From contig CM076654.1 of NCBI GenBank assembly GCA_038496675.1, positions 13,609,981 through 13,673,980 on the forward strand: a stretch of 64,000 nt of DNA. Reading direction: 5' to 3'. The notes beneath the pieces were generated by a model. That model was not told the origin of the DNA, searched no databases, and worked only from the letters and a program-made list of their open reading frames with translations. This document shows positions 22,361 through 36,240 of this stretch, piece by piece (position 1 is the stretch's first letter; each line of letters opens with the position of its first letter). This DNA comes from Rachycentron canadum. Its lineage: Eukaryota; Chordata; Actinopteri; Carangiformes; Rachycentridae. The translations under genes were made by a program, and so were the position numbers.

Positions 22361-25300
22361 CATATAATTTTTTACATCTGCAGAGACGACAGCATTTTGT
22401 CCTGTTTCATAAGGATTTAGATTAACGCAACAGCAACGAATACAAACGTGTGTGAATGGAGGCATATGTGTGACTATAACTGATACAAGTAACTGATTGA
22501 TTAATTATTGATTCACAGAAAGTTATTACGATCTGCATCTATCTTGCTAATGTTTACGTTGGTTGGTAGAACCACCACCATGATCCACAATGAAATATCT
22601 CAACAACTCTTTTCATGGATTGCCAGTAAGTTTTGTATTCATGTTACTCACATGATGAAACCTATTGGTTTGTGGCACCACATAGATTTCTCTGAGATTT
22701 GCTACTTTGAACTTTTTGGTTGGTTTGAGGCACATCTTTAAAAATATTTTCAGACATTTTATTCACTAAACAAATGACTTTCTTGATTGCTCAAGAAAAT
22801 ATTTTGATTGATTGTGAAAGCAAAAAGACGATAACCAGCTCACATGTAGGTTTGATCAGAGAACATGTTTTAAATGTGGGAAATACCTGCCTTTTCCTCA
22901 TTAACTCATACTTCTTTCCTACGTGAAAAATTTAAACACCATCCATAGAGAAGATGTAGCATGTGTTGCTCTTGTCAACCTTGCACTCAGGATGATGAGC
23001 TAGAGTTACAGTGCTTTGTTCCCAGTTTGCTGAAGGTGACACTCACATTCCCAAGTGCACTTTATCTGTTTCTGGTCTCATGTGACAATTAATAAAGGCT
23101 TAGCACATAAAAACAGCCACACTGGCTATATGACAAAGCTTGAAAGCTTTGGGTGTTTTGATTTTTGTTATGTGAGAGTTTCCATGAAGAAACCTGAAAC
23201 TAGATAACAGTCAATGACGATGAGGCACATGTTGACGGCTGACATCAGGATGAGGTCTCTGTTTCTAGCATCTGAAATGATGTTGACAGCTAACATAAAG
23301 GGAATAGCTTTCATTCTTTCTGCAGCATGTAAGAGGTGGAACATCTTTATTTTTTTACCCCGTCACATTGTAAACATGTGACAAATGAGTAATGACCTTA
23401 TTTCTCATAAAAAACTCACAGTGTTTAAGCTCTTCTTTACTGTAGCTCCAGATTTCTCATGAGGCTCTGTTTACAGCACAAAAAAGAAATTGGTCTCTTG
23501 GGTGGGTCTTTGGATACAAACAGGTGATGTGAGGGATTTTGCATATAATTATCTTTGGCAGACTCTGTTGCTTGAGATACAGTGCTGTATTATAGTCTAG
23601 TAGACCAGTGAATCAGAGAGACGTCCAACAGCACAATTTCATATTTGTGAGTTATTTGTTGGACTATGTGGTGTCTGTGCTCACAGTTTGACATGAAACA
23701 GAACCATCAAAAGATGAATTTAACTGGTTGCAATCTGAAAATGGAGGAACATTCTTTTCACTCCTCTTTGTGTTGCTGCCAGTGCATCTATATGAGAGAT
23801 TTTACACAATGAACCCATTTACTTCTGTTTTCTGCATCTGAGGGGGAGATAAACCAGTGTTGGTGACACACAAGCCAACCCACAATGTGCACAGTGGAGC
23901 AACTGCTGGTTTGTGATGCAGATGTGCTCTGGCCTAGAGTTTTATCTCTTGTGCCACATGATTAACTCCCCCACTTCTGACCTCTTAAAATGCCAACAAA
24001 TAGTATGTTTTGTTGAGATGTTTTGCATCTCTTTGCAACACCCTACAGTACAATTTATCCAAATAAACCCACAAAATCCATTTGTCTTCCTCAAACATCT
24101 GCCTGAGAGTTTTAGGATTTTGTTGTTTGGCTGCTGTCCCATGCTGTCTGCCTGATTCAGCATGAGTAATATCACCGCGGCACACTGGTGATTTCAAGAG
24201 TGTCCCTCTAAGTTGGAGTCCATTGCTAAGTCACCATGTAGAGGAGAGTAATTGTAGGTGACAGTGCTACAGGCGACAGCACAGACAGCAACCAACCCAT
24301 GAATTGATGCCACTGAAATATGCAGAGTCATCTCTGTTGTGTCAGCACACCATTGCTTTAGGACAGACCAGAGTGAAGCTTGTAACTGACTAACTGACTG
24401 AGTTGCTTATTCAGAGCTGCAAGAGACTGGACTCTCCTCTCAGGTGAGACAAACCCACAATACCAATTTTTTTACTTGGACTGTCCTCTATATTTTAGAA
24501 ACACACCAGACAGGTTGATTGAGACTCCAAACTTCCTGTATACTATCTGTCTGTGCTGTTATGGGCACCCTGCTTGCATGTGAATGTCTATCTGTGTTCA
24601 TGCCCTTTAAAGATCTGTGTAATGCAGTTGCTCTAAGCCATTGATTTAACAGTCGTGACTGTCAGGGACAGAACGATAAAACTGATTGAAGAGCACAGTT
24701 TACACACAAGGAGATTTTCAGTTAAACAGAATGGATGATCACACCAATCTGATGCTAGAAATCCTGCGTGCAGCAGGGAAACACACAGCAGCTGAACATC
24801 TGGAGATGGGTTTGAGAGGGGTGAAGCAGAAACAGAGGCCTGGATTAAAATCAGAATGCAAAGCGTCTGAAAAAAAAAAACCTCTCAGTGTTAATCAAAA
24901 TGTGACAGTAGAGCGGTACATTAATATGTTTGATGGGTTTGTGTATGAATTTACTTCTGCTGTTTTCTTACAACTCTTGTTTTCATCCTACAATGAACAG
25001 CTTTGGACACGCACATCATTGTGTTATTTTGGCCCAGTGTGAAACTTTCTTGGTTCTTAGTTTTATAAAATAATGTGCATGTAAAATTCTGCACACCACT
25101 GGTAATATAAATAATAACAAGGTCAAAAGAACAGCCATTTGTGTTATCGTCACCTGAACTAGGTAAATGTTAATGCTCAAAGTATAAGAGCATTTATAAT
25201 ATTATAATATTTATAAGAGCATGGATAGAACTAAATAAAATCTTTTGCTACTGCTAAGTTATACCAGTTTATTGTCATTGTCATGTTGTGGTATGGCATA

Positions 25301-25559
25301 GTGTAACTAAGCAGCTGCACTAAACACCAATCTAGTGACGATTGTTATAAATATTAATATCACTTTTATCTGTTACTGCAGTCAACATGTACACTGCATT
25401 GATAAAAGACCGATGTCTCTTTTCGTATTGGTTCAACAACTGCATTTTAGATCAACAGCATCTGCACACTTCACACAGCTTTTGATGTGCTGGCCCTCCG
25501 CATGGCAGAAAAGGACCCAGGCAGAAGGCTTGCACGCACAAACAGCAACATCTGATTCT

Positions 25560-26231
25560 GAATTAGATCCTGACCGAGTCCCTCAGACGAAAACAAACTC
25601 TCCACAGGGAGTGTGTCACCGGCGCCGGCCCTTCCCCGTGTGGCCCAGAGCAGCAGAGCGCGGCGGCCGCTGCTGTGTCTCTTTCAGTGCAGCAGGCAGT
25701 GCTGTTGGTCCGTGTGGGAGCGCAGGGCGCACGGTGCGGCGCTGCCTCTCCGCAGCGGCAAACAGGCTTCCTCGACATCGGACAGGCGACAGAACAGACA
25801 GGTCGACCCACCGCCAGCATCACGTCGGCGCTGTGAGCAGTGCAGACGACGGGAGCGAGTGAAAGTACGGGGGAGGGCGGGTGGGGGTGGGCTGCCTCAT
25901 ATAAACTGGTGAGCCCGCTGGGCCATTATCTTTACTCCCTCCTTCTCCGACTGGGAGCGAGAAGCGAGTCTTGGTTGCTCTGCGGTACAGTAGCCTACAG
26001 TATTATTGAGCGGCAGAGAGAGAGACTGAGAGACTGGATGAGCTAATGGGATTGATGAAGTGGCGTTAGTTGTGTGCGGATGAGAGCACAGTGAGGGGAG
26101 CTTTTCACAGAGCACCCTGCTCCTCATGTTCGGGTGAGTGATCGTGGAGGTGAAACATCATGAGCGATGAACATCCTGAGCTGAGTTGCGTCCTGAGAAC
26201 TGCAACATCAAATGTGTGACTCATGTGTGAG
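25560..26231 (+). promoter_or_regulatory. wscd2: CpG-rich promoter region with TATA box and probable non-coding first exon of wscd2
   Basis: This is the only strongly GC- and CpG-rich block in the window (CCGGCGCCGGCC, GCGCGGCGGCCGC, CGCAGCGGC). It holds a GGGAGGGCGGG Sp1-like box near 25870, an exact TATAAA at 25900-25905 and an initiator match TTACTCC with its A at 25934. Good splice donors follow after 26133 (CGG|GTGAGT) and after 26231 (GAG|GTAAGA). The next convincing + strand acceptor that leads to a coding exon is that of wscd2 at 45054, so I infer that this is the wscd2 promoter and untranslated exon 1. The link spans about 19 kb and rests on position only. A separate non-coding transcript is the alternative. 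Confidence 0.6.
25900..25905 (+). promoter_or_regulatory. wscd2: TATA box
   Basis: Exact TATAAA within the CpG-rich block, 34 bases upstream of the A of an initiator-like TTACTCC. Confidence 0.55.
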
Positions 26232-29200
26232 GTAAGACTTCCTTCTTATTGTTTCCTCTGGTTTGATAAAAACGAGAAGGAAGCGTGTCCTAACTGCAGC
26301 AGCAGGATGTGTACACAGGATGCTTGTATTTGTGTTGGTGTTGCAGAAGTCGGATTCACAGTGTAGCTTCATCAACATGAACACTGCACCTAACACCTTA
26401 CATCAGTGAAGTAGACCAAAACCTCACAAACCTACACAACAGTTTTCCTGAATCAACTTGATTGATTTATTTGTTGTTATAAAAGATCACTTGCTTTTGA
26501 AAAATAATAAAGAAGCTGCCTGTTATTAGATCAAGGGCACTGCTGTAGCTGCTCAGGGCTTCGTCCATTTAAAGGCCATATGTTTTGATTAGACTGAGCT
26601 TCAGGTGATAAAAAAATATACCTGAGTGCAGTAGAGGAATCGCTCTAAATCTGTATCTATTGCATTATTCTGTCCATTTGATAGATGGCTGGTTAATCCA
26701 ACTGATATGTTCCTGTGAGCTGTAATGTTTGCAGGCTGCTGTGTGACAGATGCTTAGGTGGCCCTGCTCTCTGCTCGGTACACCGTCATGTTCAGTGGAC
26801 AGTAAAGATGCATTAGTCTGTAACCAGGTGCACGGTTGGTGGCCCACAGACTGAACACACTCCAAAGTGTGAAGTCGTTGGACTTTAATTAGAGCTCTCC
26901 TGCTTATTTTTAAGTAGAGCTCTAAATCAAACACAGACAAACACAAGCACAAGAGCCAAACCTGCATCTCACTCCATCATTTGTTTACTTGTAGGAAACT
27001 TATTTAAGTGTTTTTCTGGATTTTTGTATCAGACTGTGGCACCTGTAAAGACAGAACACCATTGTTGTGGTCGTCTTATCCCATTTATTTCTTAGCCGAC
27101 TAGAAAAATAACAAGACTTATTTGGTTATTTTATAATCAGGTAATCATTTCAGTCATAAAAGCTAAAAAAATAGTTTTGGTTTTTTGAATGCGAGGATTT
27201 GTGGCTTTACACAGTTTTTATGTAAAACCCAATTATCTTGAAGTTTTGGAAAGTGGGTCAGATAGAATAAGACATCTGAAGATGACATCTATTATTTCAC
27301 TGAGAAATTATAAAGGACACAATTTTACTATTTTCTGACATTTTATACAAGAAAACAATTAATCAGGAACATGGTGGGCAGATTAATCAATAATTTGAGT
27401 AATCATTATTTGCAGCCTTACAAGTGCATTACTCACAAGTTGATGTGTAATGATTCTAATGAAATTATGTAAATTCAGCTTCCTCCACTCCCCCTCATTG
27501 TTTCTGATGACCTCGTGGGCTGTAGATCACTGTATTGACCTGCTCAGTGTGAAGTCTTGCAGTAGGACACAAGAAGAAGAACATAATGGTTCTTAAGATT
27601 GATCACAGTACTGTTAAAATCAATTGATGAAGAGCAGTAATTGCTCATGCTGGTGCTATTTCAGCACTCGGTATGACAGTAAATAAAAGGCATAGAGCAT
27701 GGCATACCTCTTGTTATGGCGGCAGGAACATGGCACTCAGTTCATAGCCCCTGAATCTAGATCAGGCTGAATTGATCAATACCATTAACATCACTGTATA
27801 ATAAAAACCAAAGCTCCTCCTCATTCTTATTCTTACTTTAACTCTCATTGGAGTTTCTATGAGAATACGATGCTGTTGAAGCCGTGCAGGGCAGGAATGT
27901 GTGGACACTAATTTAAAAAATAAAATAACACAGATTTTATTGTCGCTAACTGTGGCTGTGCTGTCCCGTGAGCTCAGTCCTCCCTGAGGCAAGAGTGACC
28001 AGACGTCAGAGAAATACACCCGAGAACGAGAGGACCCCGCTCCCACTGCTGCTGTTGATTTAGTGAATAATCACACAGTCAAAGTTATAGCATTTTACAT
28101 CAGCTGGACGTCCCTCTGGTACTTAAGTGGAGCATCTGCCTCAATGATTGCACTGTTAAGATGGAACTTTGAAAGAAGAGGAATGTGTTTGTGAATTTGA
28201 TGCTGAATTTGACGCTGAGGGTTTTTTCACATGTAAGATTGGCTGTGGCTGCAGAGGAGAACTTGAAAGTGGCTCAGATATGATGTCCTTTGTGTAGCGA
28301 CGGGGTGGCCAGCAGTAGAGTGAGAAGGCTTTGAATTCCTCCAGAGCTTATCTCTTCATCCTCTCGGCGACCTCTCAGGGACACGCCGTGGATCATATCC
28401 AATGGCCACGGGCTTTGAAGATCGCCAGAGGAACCGCCAGGAATTATAGTTTCCATACTTGTGCTAGCCATTACAGTGAAATAACAGTGGTGCAGTGCAA
28501 GCCGTGTGAAGACTGGATAGTGTACTCACTCCTGATATATCACCATTGAGAAAGGACGTCAAGATCCTCATTAGAGCTCTTACAAAAATAGCTTGGCATT
28601 AAATGCTCTGCTGCCTTCGCCAAAGATGTCCTGAAAGTTTCAGACTGTTTATAGTGTCAAGCAAGAATGATGGTTTCACATTCTTGCTTCAAGTTCTGGT
28701 TTTATTGATGTGAATTCAAAACACAAAGAATACGTCTTAGTTTGTTACATTTTGCAATGACTCCTTTTCCTTGAAAGAAAAGATGATTTTAGAAAGGGGA
28801 TCTTTAAAACTGTGTTACGGTTACACAGATCCAAGGAGTGGGTCAGCCTGTGCTGCATCCACATCTCAGCCAGATTTTCAGCTTATAGGAGGATTATTCT
28901 CAACACCGGACCTCTTCCATAAGACGCATCCAGATAATCACTGCCTAGACAGGTGGTAAGATAATACAGGGCGGCAGACATCAGACAAAGCTGGAAAAAA
29001 CCCCAAACCTAAACTTAAACTCAAGACTTGGGCTTTTTTGATCTATATCATTGGTGTATATGTGTTGATTTCAAGTGTGTTAGAAACACAACACAGCGGA
29101 CAAAATATACTCTATTACTTCAAAGAATAAATGCTATTAATTTTATTTATTGTCCAATGTGCATTATGTAAAGAGAACTTTTCTCTTTAAAGGACTGAAG

Positions 29201-31448
29201 AATAAAAAGCCAGTTGTATTTTTGAACTCAGAAGCATCTGTCGGGGTCCAAAAATACAGAGACAGACACAGGCACCCTGCTGGGGACATGGATGTAGTTC
29301 CAACCAAGCCTAATATGAGGTGTGAGATGGTTTGTGTGCGTGTGTCCGTTTGAGTCAGCGTAAAGCTGCATGCTTGAATTTATTTCCAAGACTATCTCCT
29401 GAGTCTTTTCCTTGGAGATTGTGAGGCATTACATAAGCTCATTATAGCATCATTTTTATATTTACATTTGGTGCATGTATGCAATTATTATGGTGCAACA
29501 AAATATCCATTGCTTTTTAATGTGTTAAATCTGTGTTTCTCAAACTTTTGCTGTGAGTATAAATCAAAATTAAAAAAAATTAGTAAGGAGCCAGGTTGAA
29601 TTTTAGTGCAGGAACATTACCTATGAACTGAGACTTCATATGTTATGCATCCTTCCCTTGAATTTTCATTCAAATATAAATTGCAACTTAAATTTGGTTG
29701 TTGATCCAGACTAGGCTCTCCTATTATAGTCCTGTTTCTCTGTCCTACTAAGTCAAACTGCAGCATGTTTATTTTTATAGCATCTAATTCATGGTATTTA
29801 TTAATTTCCCTTGAAGAATTTTTCCCTCATACTTCTACCATCACATCTATTACGTAGCTGGATGTCAGACAGGGTCCCAGTTGTGGCATCAACTCTAGCT
29901 CCCCTCAGTCTGACCCAAACTCCTCCAAACTGTCAGACTGAATCACAACTGTGTGAATGTCCAACAGTATCTGCTCAGGGGAGTCAGAGAGGCTTGACAG
30001 CATAAGTGTGTGTATGTGTGAGAAAGTGAGAGAATGAGGAGAGTGCGAAAACAATTGAAAAAGGGAGCAGAAGATAAGGGGAAAACACTATAAAAATATA
30101 AAAGCCACTTTCTCCACAGTCTACAGCTGACCTTGAGATGGTACCAGTAGCCAAGATTAGCACATCACTGCTGTAATTGCTCACCTCGAGTAGCAGACCC
30201 CCTTGACCTTTCTTTAGCCTGGGCCCTGCTCCACAAAAAGGCCTTTGTTGGTGTTAAACTGCTGGGCTCTGTTTTCTGTACTTGCTCCACTAACAGATAT
30301 CCTACCTGGCAACAGCCGAGCCTTTAAGTAAAAGAAATTTACCAACCTCACTTTTAGGAAACTGGAGGACAAAATGGTCTGAGTGCTGCCTGTGTGCTAG
30401 TCTGAAAAGCACTTATCTTTGGGTAATACTCCTGACCCTAAACTAAAGCTCCATTTATACTCCTAAATGAGTTCCTACATTCAAGTTATTTATACTGTAA
30501 TAGGTCAAAGAAAAATGAATAACCTTTGAATAAAGAAAAAAAGTTAACATTTCCACTAATTTTAAAAATGTTGACTAGAAAGCATTATTTAATGGCAGCA
30601 AACATAAAAAGTAGTCTTTTTAAGCTCTTTTGGGTAGATAAAGTAAAATTTACAGCGATATTAACAACGTTTGAACTGAGGTAATCACTGTGCAAAAACA
30701 CATCCAGGCTGCATTATGAACAATTAGATGCACATACCTACATCCCCTTTTTCTTTCAAGGGGATTTGGGGAGATTTTGATAAACCCTGTCCTAACAATA
30801 CAGCAATGCAGCAGCAGGAGACCTTGTGTGATAAAGAATCAGAAGGAGTGGAGCCCCCTCTGGGGCTGCAGACCCAGTGCTGTCAGTGTTAGCAGCAGCT
30901 TCAGATCTCCTTTCAGTGTGCCAGGCCCTAATTGGGCTGTCACACTTGCAGGAGAAATTTGTCAAGTTTCTGTGAAATGAACTACTTGGCTAAATCAAGA
31001 TGTACATCCCTCTGTTCTTCTCCAAACCACCCATGTACCACTGTGATTATCATGGAATAACAGAATCCTCAAGCTTTTAAATGGATAAACCACTTTGCTT
31101 ATTTCCTTCTGGGAATATGTCATTAAAGGGTAAATAGGAGAAGATTCTTGAGATAGTTTTGTGTTCAGTAATTGCATCTACTGGGATTTCATTTGAGGGA
31201 TGTGCAACAGCATCCGAGCCTCGTCTATTTATACACGCTAATAAGTAAGGGCTTATTATTCTTACGCTCAGCCTTACATGTTGTTCCATTAATTTCCAGC
31301 AGCAAGCAGGATGAGAGCCTAAGTCTATCCCCTTATCAGCTACTTTTCTGAATCTGGCAGTAAGCAGAACACATACATGAGCTCCTCTGCAGAGCTAATA
31401 TCCACCGTCTGTCAGTGAAGCCGCCAAGGTTGGCTGTGATGTTAGGAA

Positions 31449-31464
31449 TTATTGCATGCAATAA
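31449..31464. promoter_or_regulatory. 16-bp perfect palindrome TTATTGCATGCAATAA
   Basis: A perfect palindrome in the inferred first intron, in a stretch without obvious repeats. The core ATTGCATGCAAT resembles a pair of C/EBP- or POU-type half sites, but no factor can be assigned. Confidence 0.4.
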
Positions 31465-32703
31465 ATGAAGCAAACCTGGTCAGACACGAGCCCATTGCCA
31501 CACCGTGTCAGCCCTCCTCACCTCTGCTCCCTCGGTGACTGTGCAGATGTCTTTCCCAGGTTGCTTAGGGGCAGGATGACTCAGCTCGAGCTCCCACTCA
31601 ACTTGAGCTCCCACTCGCCGCTTCACTGACTCCCTGGTTCAGCCCGCTCCCCACACAACCACGGCAACTTAAGCAAGGTCTGGCTGCACTGTTAGATTGA
31701 GGCCAAAACACAGGCTGCATTATTTGCACTGTAGTGGTTCCCAAGCTTTTTCTTTTTTGTTGTTGTACTCCAGCAGCACTTTAAACCACCCTTTCATTAT
31801 AGATGTCATGTTTGCATTTGTACATTTGTACCATTTATGCCTAAGTTTTATCTGTTCATCTGGAATTTTCTGCTGGTTTAAACACACAATTGGCAGCTTG
31901 TGAAGTTATTTTAATACTGACTCTGTATGGTGGGAATTAGGTGTCCCATACAGTCAGCATTTTGTAACTAGATATTTTCTGCTTATCGTGACAGTAAACA
32001 TACTAAAGAAGTAAAGCAATCAGTAATCCAACTTATGTATTTTCTACACGTTTCTTTAAATCTGCTTTTAAATTATATAAGGATCTTAATTTTTTCACAC
32101 CCCACTGGTGGGACACACTCCACTGATGTTTAATGTCAATGTACTAGAGTCACTGTGTGCTGTGGGGTTAAACTCTGTTTCACTTCTGTGACTGTTTTTT
32201 TCTTACCATTACAGCTGTCTATCCATGGAGACAGTCTAGTTTTATCGGCTGATGTTTTTAGATATAGGCCTCTAAGATTTCTGCCTCCATCCCAAAGTAA
32301 CAGAGGTGTAGGGGATGTAGGGTGCTCATTGTGTTGAAAAATGACTGAATTTGCAAAATTCAGCAGTAACATATCTTTCCAAAAACAATGTCCTTGTTAC
32401 TCAGGTAAAATCCACAGACCTCACTGAGAACAGTTTTTCTTGGAGTCTCTTTCTACCGAACAAAGAGTTCCTTCATGTTTCATGGGCAGAAACTCAAAAT
32501 CTGGGCTCATAAAATTAAAAGTATCTGCATGGCGAGATGCCACGAGAGGGAAGTGAGAAAAATGTTTTGTTTTTTTGGGGGGGAATTGGGTGAAATAAAT
32601 GAAGCCTCATCCATACTGGACCAGGTGACCGTTTTCTTTTAAGAAAATAGTTGAGCATGTCACTATCACCTTGCTGTTATTTCAGAAATTTCTGTCTGTA
32701 TCT

Positions 32704-32737
32704 CACACACACACACACAAACACATACACACACACA
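32704..32737. repeat. Imperfect CA repeat
   Basis: CA dinucleotides interrupted by AAAC and AT, about 220 bases before the long CA tract. Confidence 0.85.
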
Positions 32738-32954
32738 GTCACGGTCTTTCTTCCTTTGCTTCAAAGATGTTATTCTATGTTGCATCAGAACAACAGTGAA
32801 ACTCCACTGTATGTGCTCGTCATATTTTATTCATCTTAGGAGCGGCTGCGGCTCTGAGGCTCGCTCCTTCCTGTGCGCCCAAAGCAGGCAGCTGTCAGAA
32901 AGCCTGAATCCCCAGATACTTTGCCTACTTCTACACATACACACATGCACGCAA

Positions 32955-32955
<1 letters not shown>

Positions 32956-33032
<77 letters not shown>

Positions 33033-33058
33033 ACACACACACATACACACATACACAC
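32956..33058. repeat. Long (CA)n microsatellite
   Basis: Pure CA from 32956 to 33030 (75 bases), followed by an imperfect tail to about 33058. It produces several spurious His-Thr and Cys-Val open frames. Alternating purine-pyrimidine DNA of this length can adopt Z-form and is likely polymorphic. Confidence 0.97.
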
Positions 33059-35452
33059 AGATATACATATGTAGATGCATAAAATTGCATTTCCCCTTTT
33101 TGCATACATGTACAAATAACCTTTCCATCTTTGAATTATGGATTGTTAACTGTAACTGTGAAATGATAATATTACAGTAGAAAGTATTACATACCATAGT
33201 ATTTTAGCAATTTCGGAGTGGTGTAAATTTGCATACAAACATAGTCCTTGTCCTAAACTTTGTTAACCATTCTGCTTACAAGTGGAGCAGCACAGGTTTA
33301 AACATGTTCATTCCTTGTCAGTCAAGGTATTTGGTCATTTTATATAGAGCTGACTCAAACAATGTTTGAGTAAAAATAGGATGTATGAGCAACAAAGCCT
33401 CCTTAATTGGAAGGGATATGTTGACAGCAGGCCTCTGGTGCTGCTCGACCTTTACAGGCAGTTTTGCGTGATGCTGATGTGGTCCATGGTTCACTACACA
33501 TTTTGCAAGGCATGCTTACAGAGCTCCCTTGTACATACACACTTCATGTTCCTCAAATGAATGCATCCACACCACTGCACTCAGCTCGCCGCCCTGTGTG
33601 ATTGTGCACACTGAACAGCTCATCAAAAACAGCGAAATAGCTTGTGCACAACAACACTCAGAGAGACAAACGAGCTGACTGTTCTTGTGTGAGCCTTTCC
33701 TTTCCTTTTTATTAAAAGAAAATAAAGTCAGATAGGCTAAGATGTGTTGTTCAGTGCTCTCTTTGTATTATACTTGTTGTCTTCCTTCATTTCAGTTTGT
33801 GTTGATTTCCCAGAAACTCTTTGAACAACTCCACAACCACGGGCACCAAATACTTAAGATTCTGCTGTGGGTTATATCTGTAGGCAGTGACAGCAATATA
33901 GACTGCATACTAATAATAAGAGAGTATATGTCATGGCTGAAAACACATGCTTTGGCTGCATTATACTGCTGTATTGTGCTACAGTGTGTGGTTGATTTCT
34001 CCTTATATAACTGTCTGCTATGATTCAAATCTGGTGAGGAAATAGGCTGAAAGGTTTGTTTTTAAATGCTTTGGTTTTACAACCAAATATGCACTTTGCA
34101 TTTCCAGTAAGTGTTTATAAGACTACGATTGTGAATTGTTCTGTATTCAAATCAACATTTAATCCAAAGTTTTAATGTATTTACTTGTGCTTTTCATTCT
34201 GCTACATTTACTTGATATCTATTAGCTACCAGTTATTTGCACATAATGATTTTTTATCAATTAAACATCTATATTATCTAGATATTAACCAGCAGCAACA
34301 TTTAATACTACCTGATAATGCAATAATATGATCTATATGACAGTGTGATACTTTAACTATCTTGGCTAGAATCAACAAGGTATTCTGCAGTTAAATTTGA
34401 GTTGCTTTCTGTTTTTCTGGAATAAACACAAGACTTGACTGTTTTATCAAATACCTGCTGTTAACTGTGTGTCATGCTGAGACAGCAGCCTGCAATTTCA
34501 GGATCTTGTATTGTCTGAAGTGATCCCAGCATGTGGTGCTATGGGCAGGATCACCCCTTTACTCCAGAAGACATCTTCAGTAGCCACTCTAATCCCAGCT
34601 TTGTTGCAGATTTGTAGAGTTCTCAAGGATATACAATAAACTGGTCAAAATCGCTAATGTTACTCAGATTGCAAAACCGCAAGCTGAAAATGGATGCGGC
34701 TAGGTATTATTCGCCAATAAGACCACACTGGTTTCTAAAACGTGAAAGGATGAGATGAGAAAGAGGGAAGTAAGAAGTGCTTAGTCACTTAAAACACAGC
34801 CATGTTGTCAGTGCCTCTGAAGCACACATTTATTATCTGGGCTGGAATGAATACTTACAGATTGACTGATGATTCCTGATATTACTTTAAAATCAAAACA
34901 AATTTATTTTTCTTATTCCTGTCCCACAGCATGAGGTCAGAGTGAAGGGTTAGCAGCAGAACAATAATGCTGGAGGATTCAGCTTCTTGCTCAAGGATAC
35001 TTGAGCAGAGCGGGAGCTCGTTGACACAGGAGCCTGAATGCATGTCCTACAGTAGTGGCTCTGTCTCCCCTCTCACTGCACCCGCAAGCACTTGGCTGTT
35101 TTTCTCTTCCTCTGCCTAACAGGCCACAAGAAGCAGCTGTGTCAACATCTTATCTGAAAATAAATTCCTCCAATAACAACACTGAGTCTACATGAGCAGT
35201 TAGTTTTAATTGTTTTCTCTGTTTATGTGATTTTACTGCTGGAGAAAAATATTCGTGGCATCCAGACCTGTGTGTCAGGGTTTAAAAGAAGAGTCCAACC
35301 TTTTTTTTATTTCTGAGAATCAATCAATCAATTGATTTTTTGGTCACTTGGAACAAACTGTAGACAGAACACTGACGTACATTACCATCTTATAAATTTG
35401 ATATGGTGAACATATTAGTGAAGGTGACAGCTTGTCTTACTTGCCACTTGAC

Positions 35453-35660
35453 TAATGTAAGTCCAATATTCACTTTCTTTTAGCTCTGTTTTTGGGATCC
35501 TGAAAACAGGAGTCAGTGGATATCAAATTGTCTGCTGATGAATGAGTTGATCAAAACTTTTTTGGCTGCTGGAAGTGTCACTAAAACAAAGAGTTATGTT
35601 GCATAGTTGAAAATTTAAAATGATGAGTTGAAAGATGATAAAATGCTCTATTGGGAAGCC
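35453..35660. repeat. Dispersed teleost repeat B, copy 1
   Basis: Positions 35453-35495 match 61097-61139 at about 80% by eye (TAATGTAAGTCCA, then TCACT, then TTTAGCT and TTTTGG). The following 150 bases show weaker, patchy similarity to the downstream copy. Confidence 0.55.
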
Positions 35661-35789
35661 ATCAGGTGTGGGTTTTCACTGTAAGTTAACCTATTAACAT
35701 TAGGGATCTATGCAATTGTTACTATATTGAAAAGAGCAACTTTGAATGTGGATATGTAACCACACTGTGGTTAGCATAGGGAAAGGTTG

Positions 35790-36240
35790 GCAAGGGAAAG
35801 CTAGCCTGGGTCCATTCACATTTCAATGTTAGACCACTAACACATGTAATGATTAATCACCACTTTATCATCTCATCTGTTTAATTCTTACACAAACATA
35901 ACGGTATAAACAGAGGTTTGCTGGATCTATTTCTTTATCAGCAACAGAAAGGCAGCTTTCTGGAGTCATTTCACAGTGAGGTTGTCAGGTTTGTTACAAC
36001 CTTTTGTGGTAACTGGCTGTGTCTGGCTACCTGCTCTATAGAACAGAGACACAAAAGTGCTGTAAACAGGAAATAGTAATGTCGCAAAGCACACTATACA
36101 ACCTAAAATTGCAAACTGTCATTAGCACATTTCTGTCTGGATTGAACAGATAAGACAGTACTGATGTGTTAATCAGATGTCTTGAGAGCTTTTGGTAGAG
36201 GTATGTTTATTTACAAAAATGTTGAACTATTTCTTGAACC
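35790..36240. repeat. Probable diverged teleost repeat
   Basis: Contains GGGAAAGCTAGCCTGG, ATCTCATCTGTTTAATTCTTACACAAA and a terminal AAAAATGTTGAACTATT. As I remember it, this resembles the same fish repeat family as the fragment near 3.55 kb. The assignment is from memory and the copy is diverged. Confidence 0.4.

Larger units (their letters stand above)
12901..25559. other. Intergenic region between the SLC6 gene and the wscd2 promoter
   Basis: About 12.7 kb with no gene I can support. Short open frames are scattered, lack splice context and resemble nothing known. The stretch holds a LINE fragment, a CTT microsatellite, a TA microsatellite and a strong hairpin, each listed separately. Regulatory elements for the neighbouring genes may be present but cannot be picked out by eye. 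Confidence 0.6.

Noticed and set aside
24686..25042. 118-codon open frame starting MKSTVYTQGDF
   Set aside because: No recognised motif or splice context, followed by AT-rich DNA; length is within chance for this sequence.
25335..25912. Overlapping open frames of 86-175 codons in the CpG-rich block
   Set aside because: Arg/Ser/Pro-rich products on both strands are typical of GC-rich promoter DNA and show no domain. The TATA box and initiator fall inside them.
28274..28471. Minus-strand open frame of 65 codons in the inferred wscd2 intron
   Set aside because: No recognised motif and an overlapping plus-strand frame of similar length; chance is sufficient.
32796..33197. His-Thr and Cys-Val repeat proteins
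   Set aside because: Products of the CA microsatellite read in six frames.
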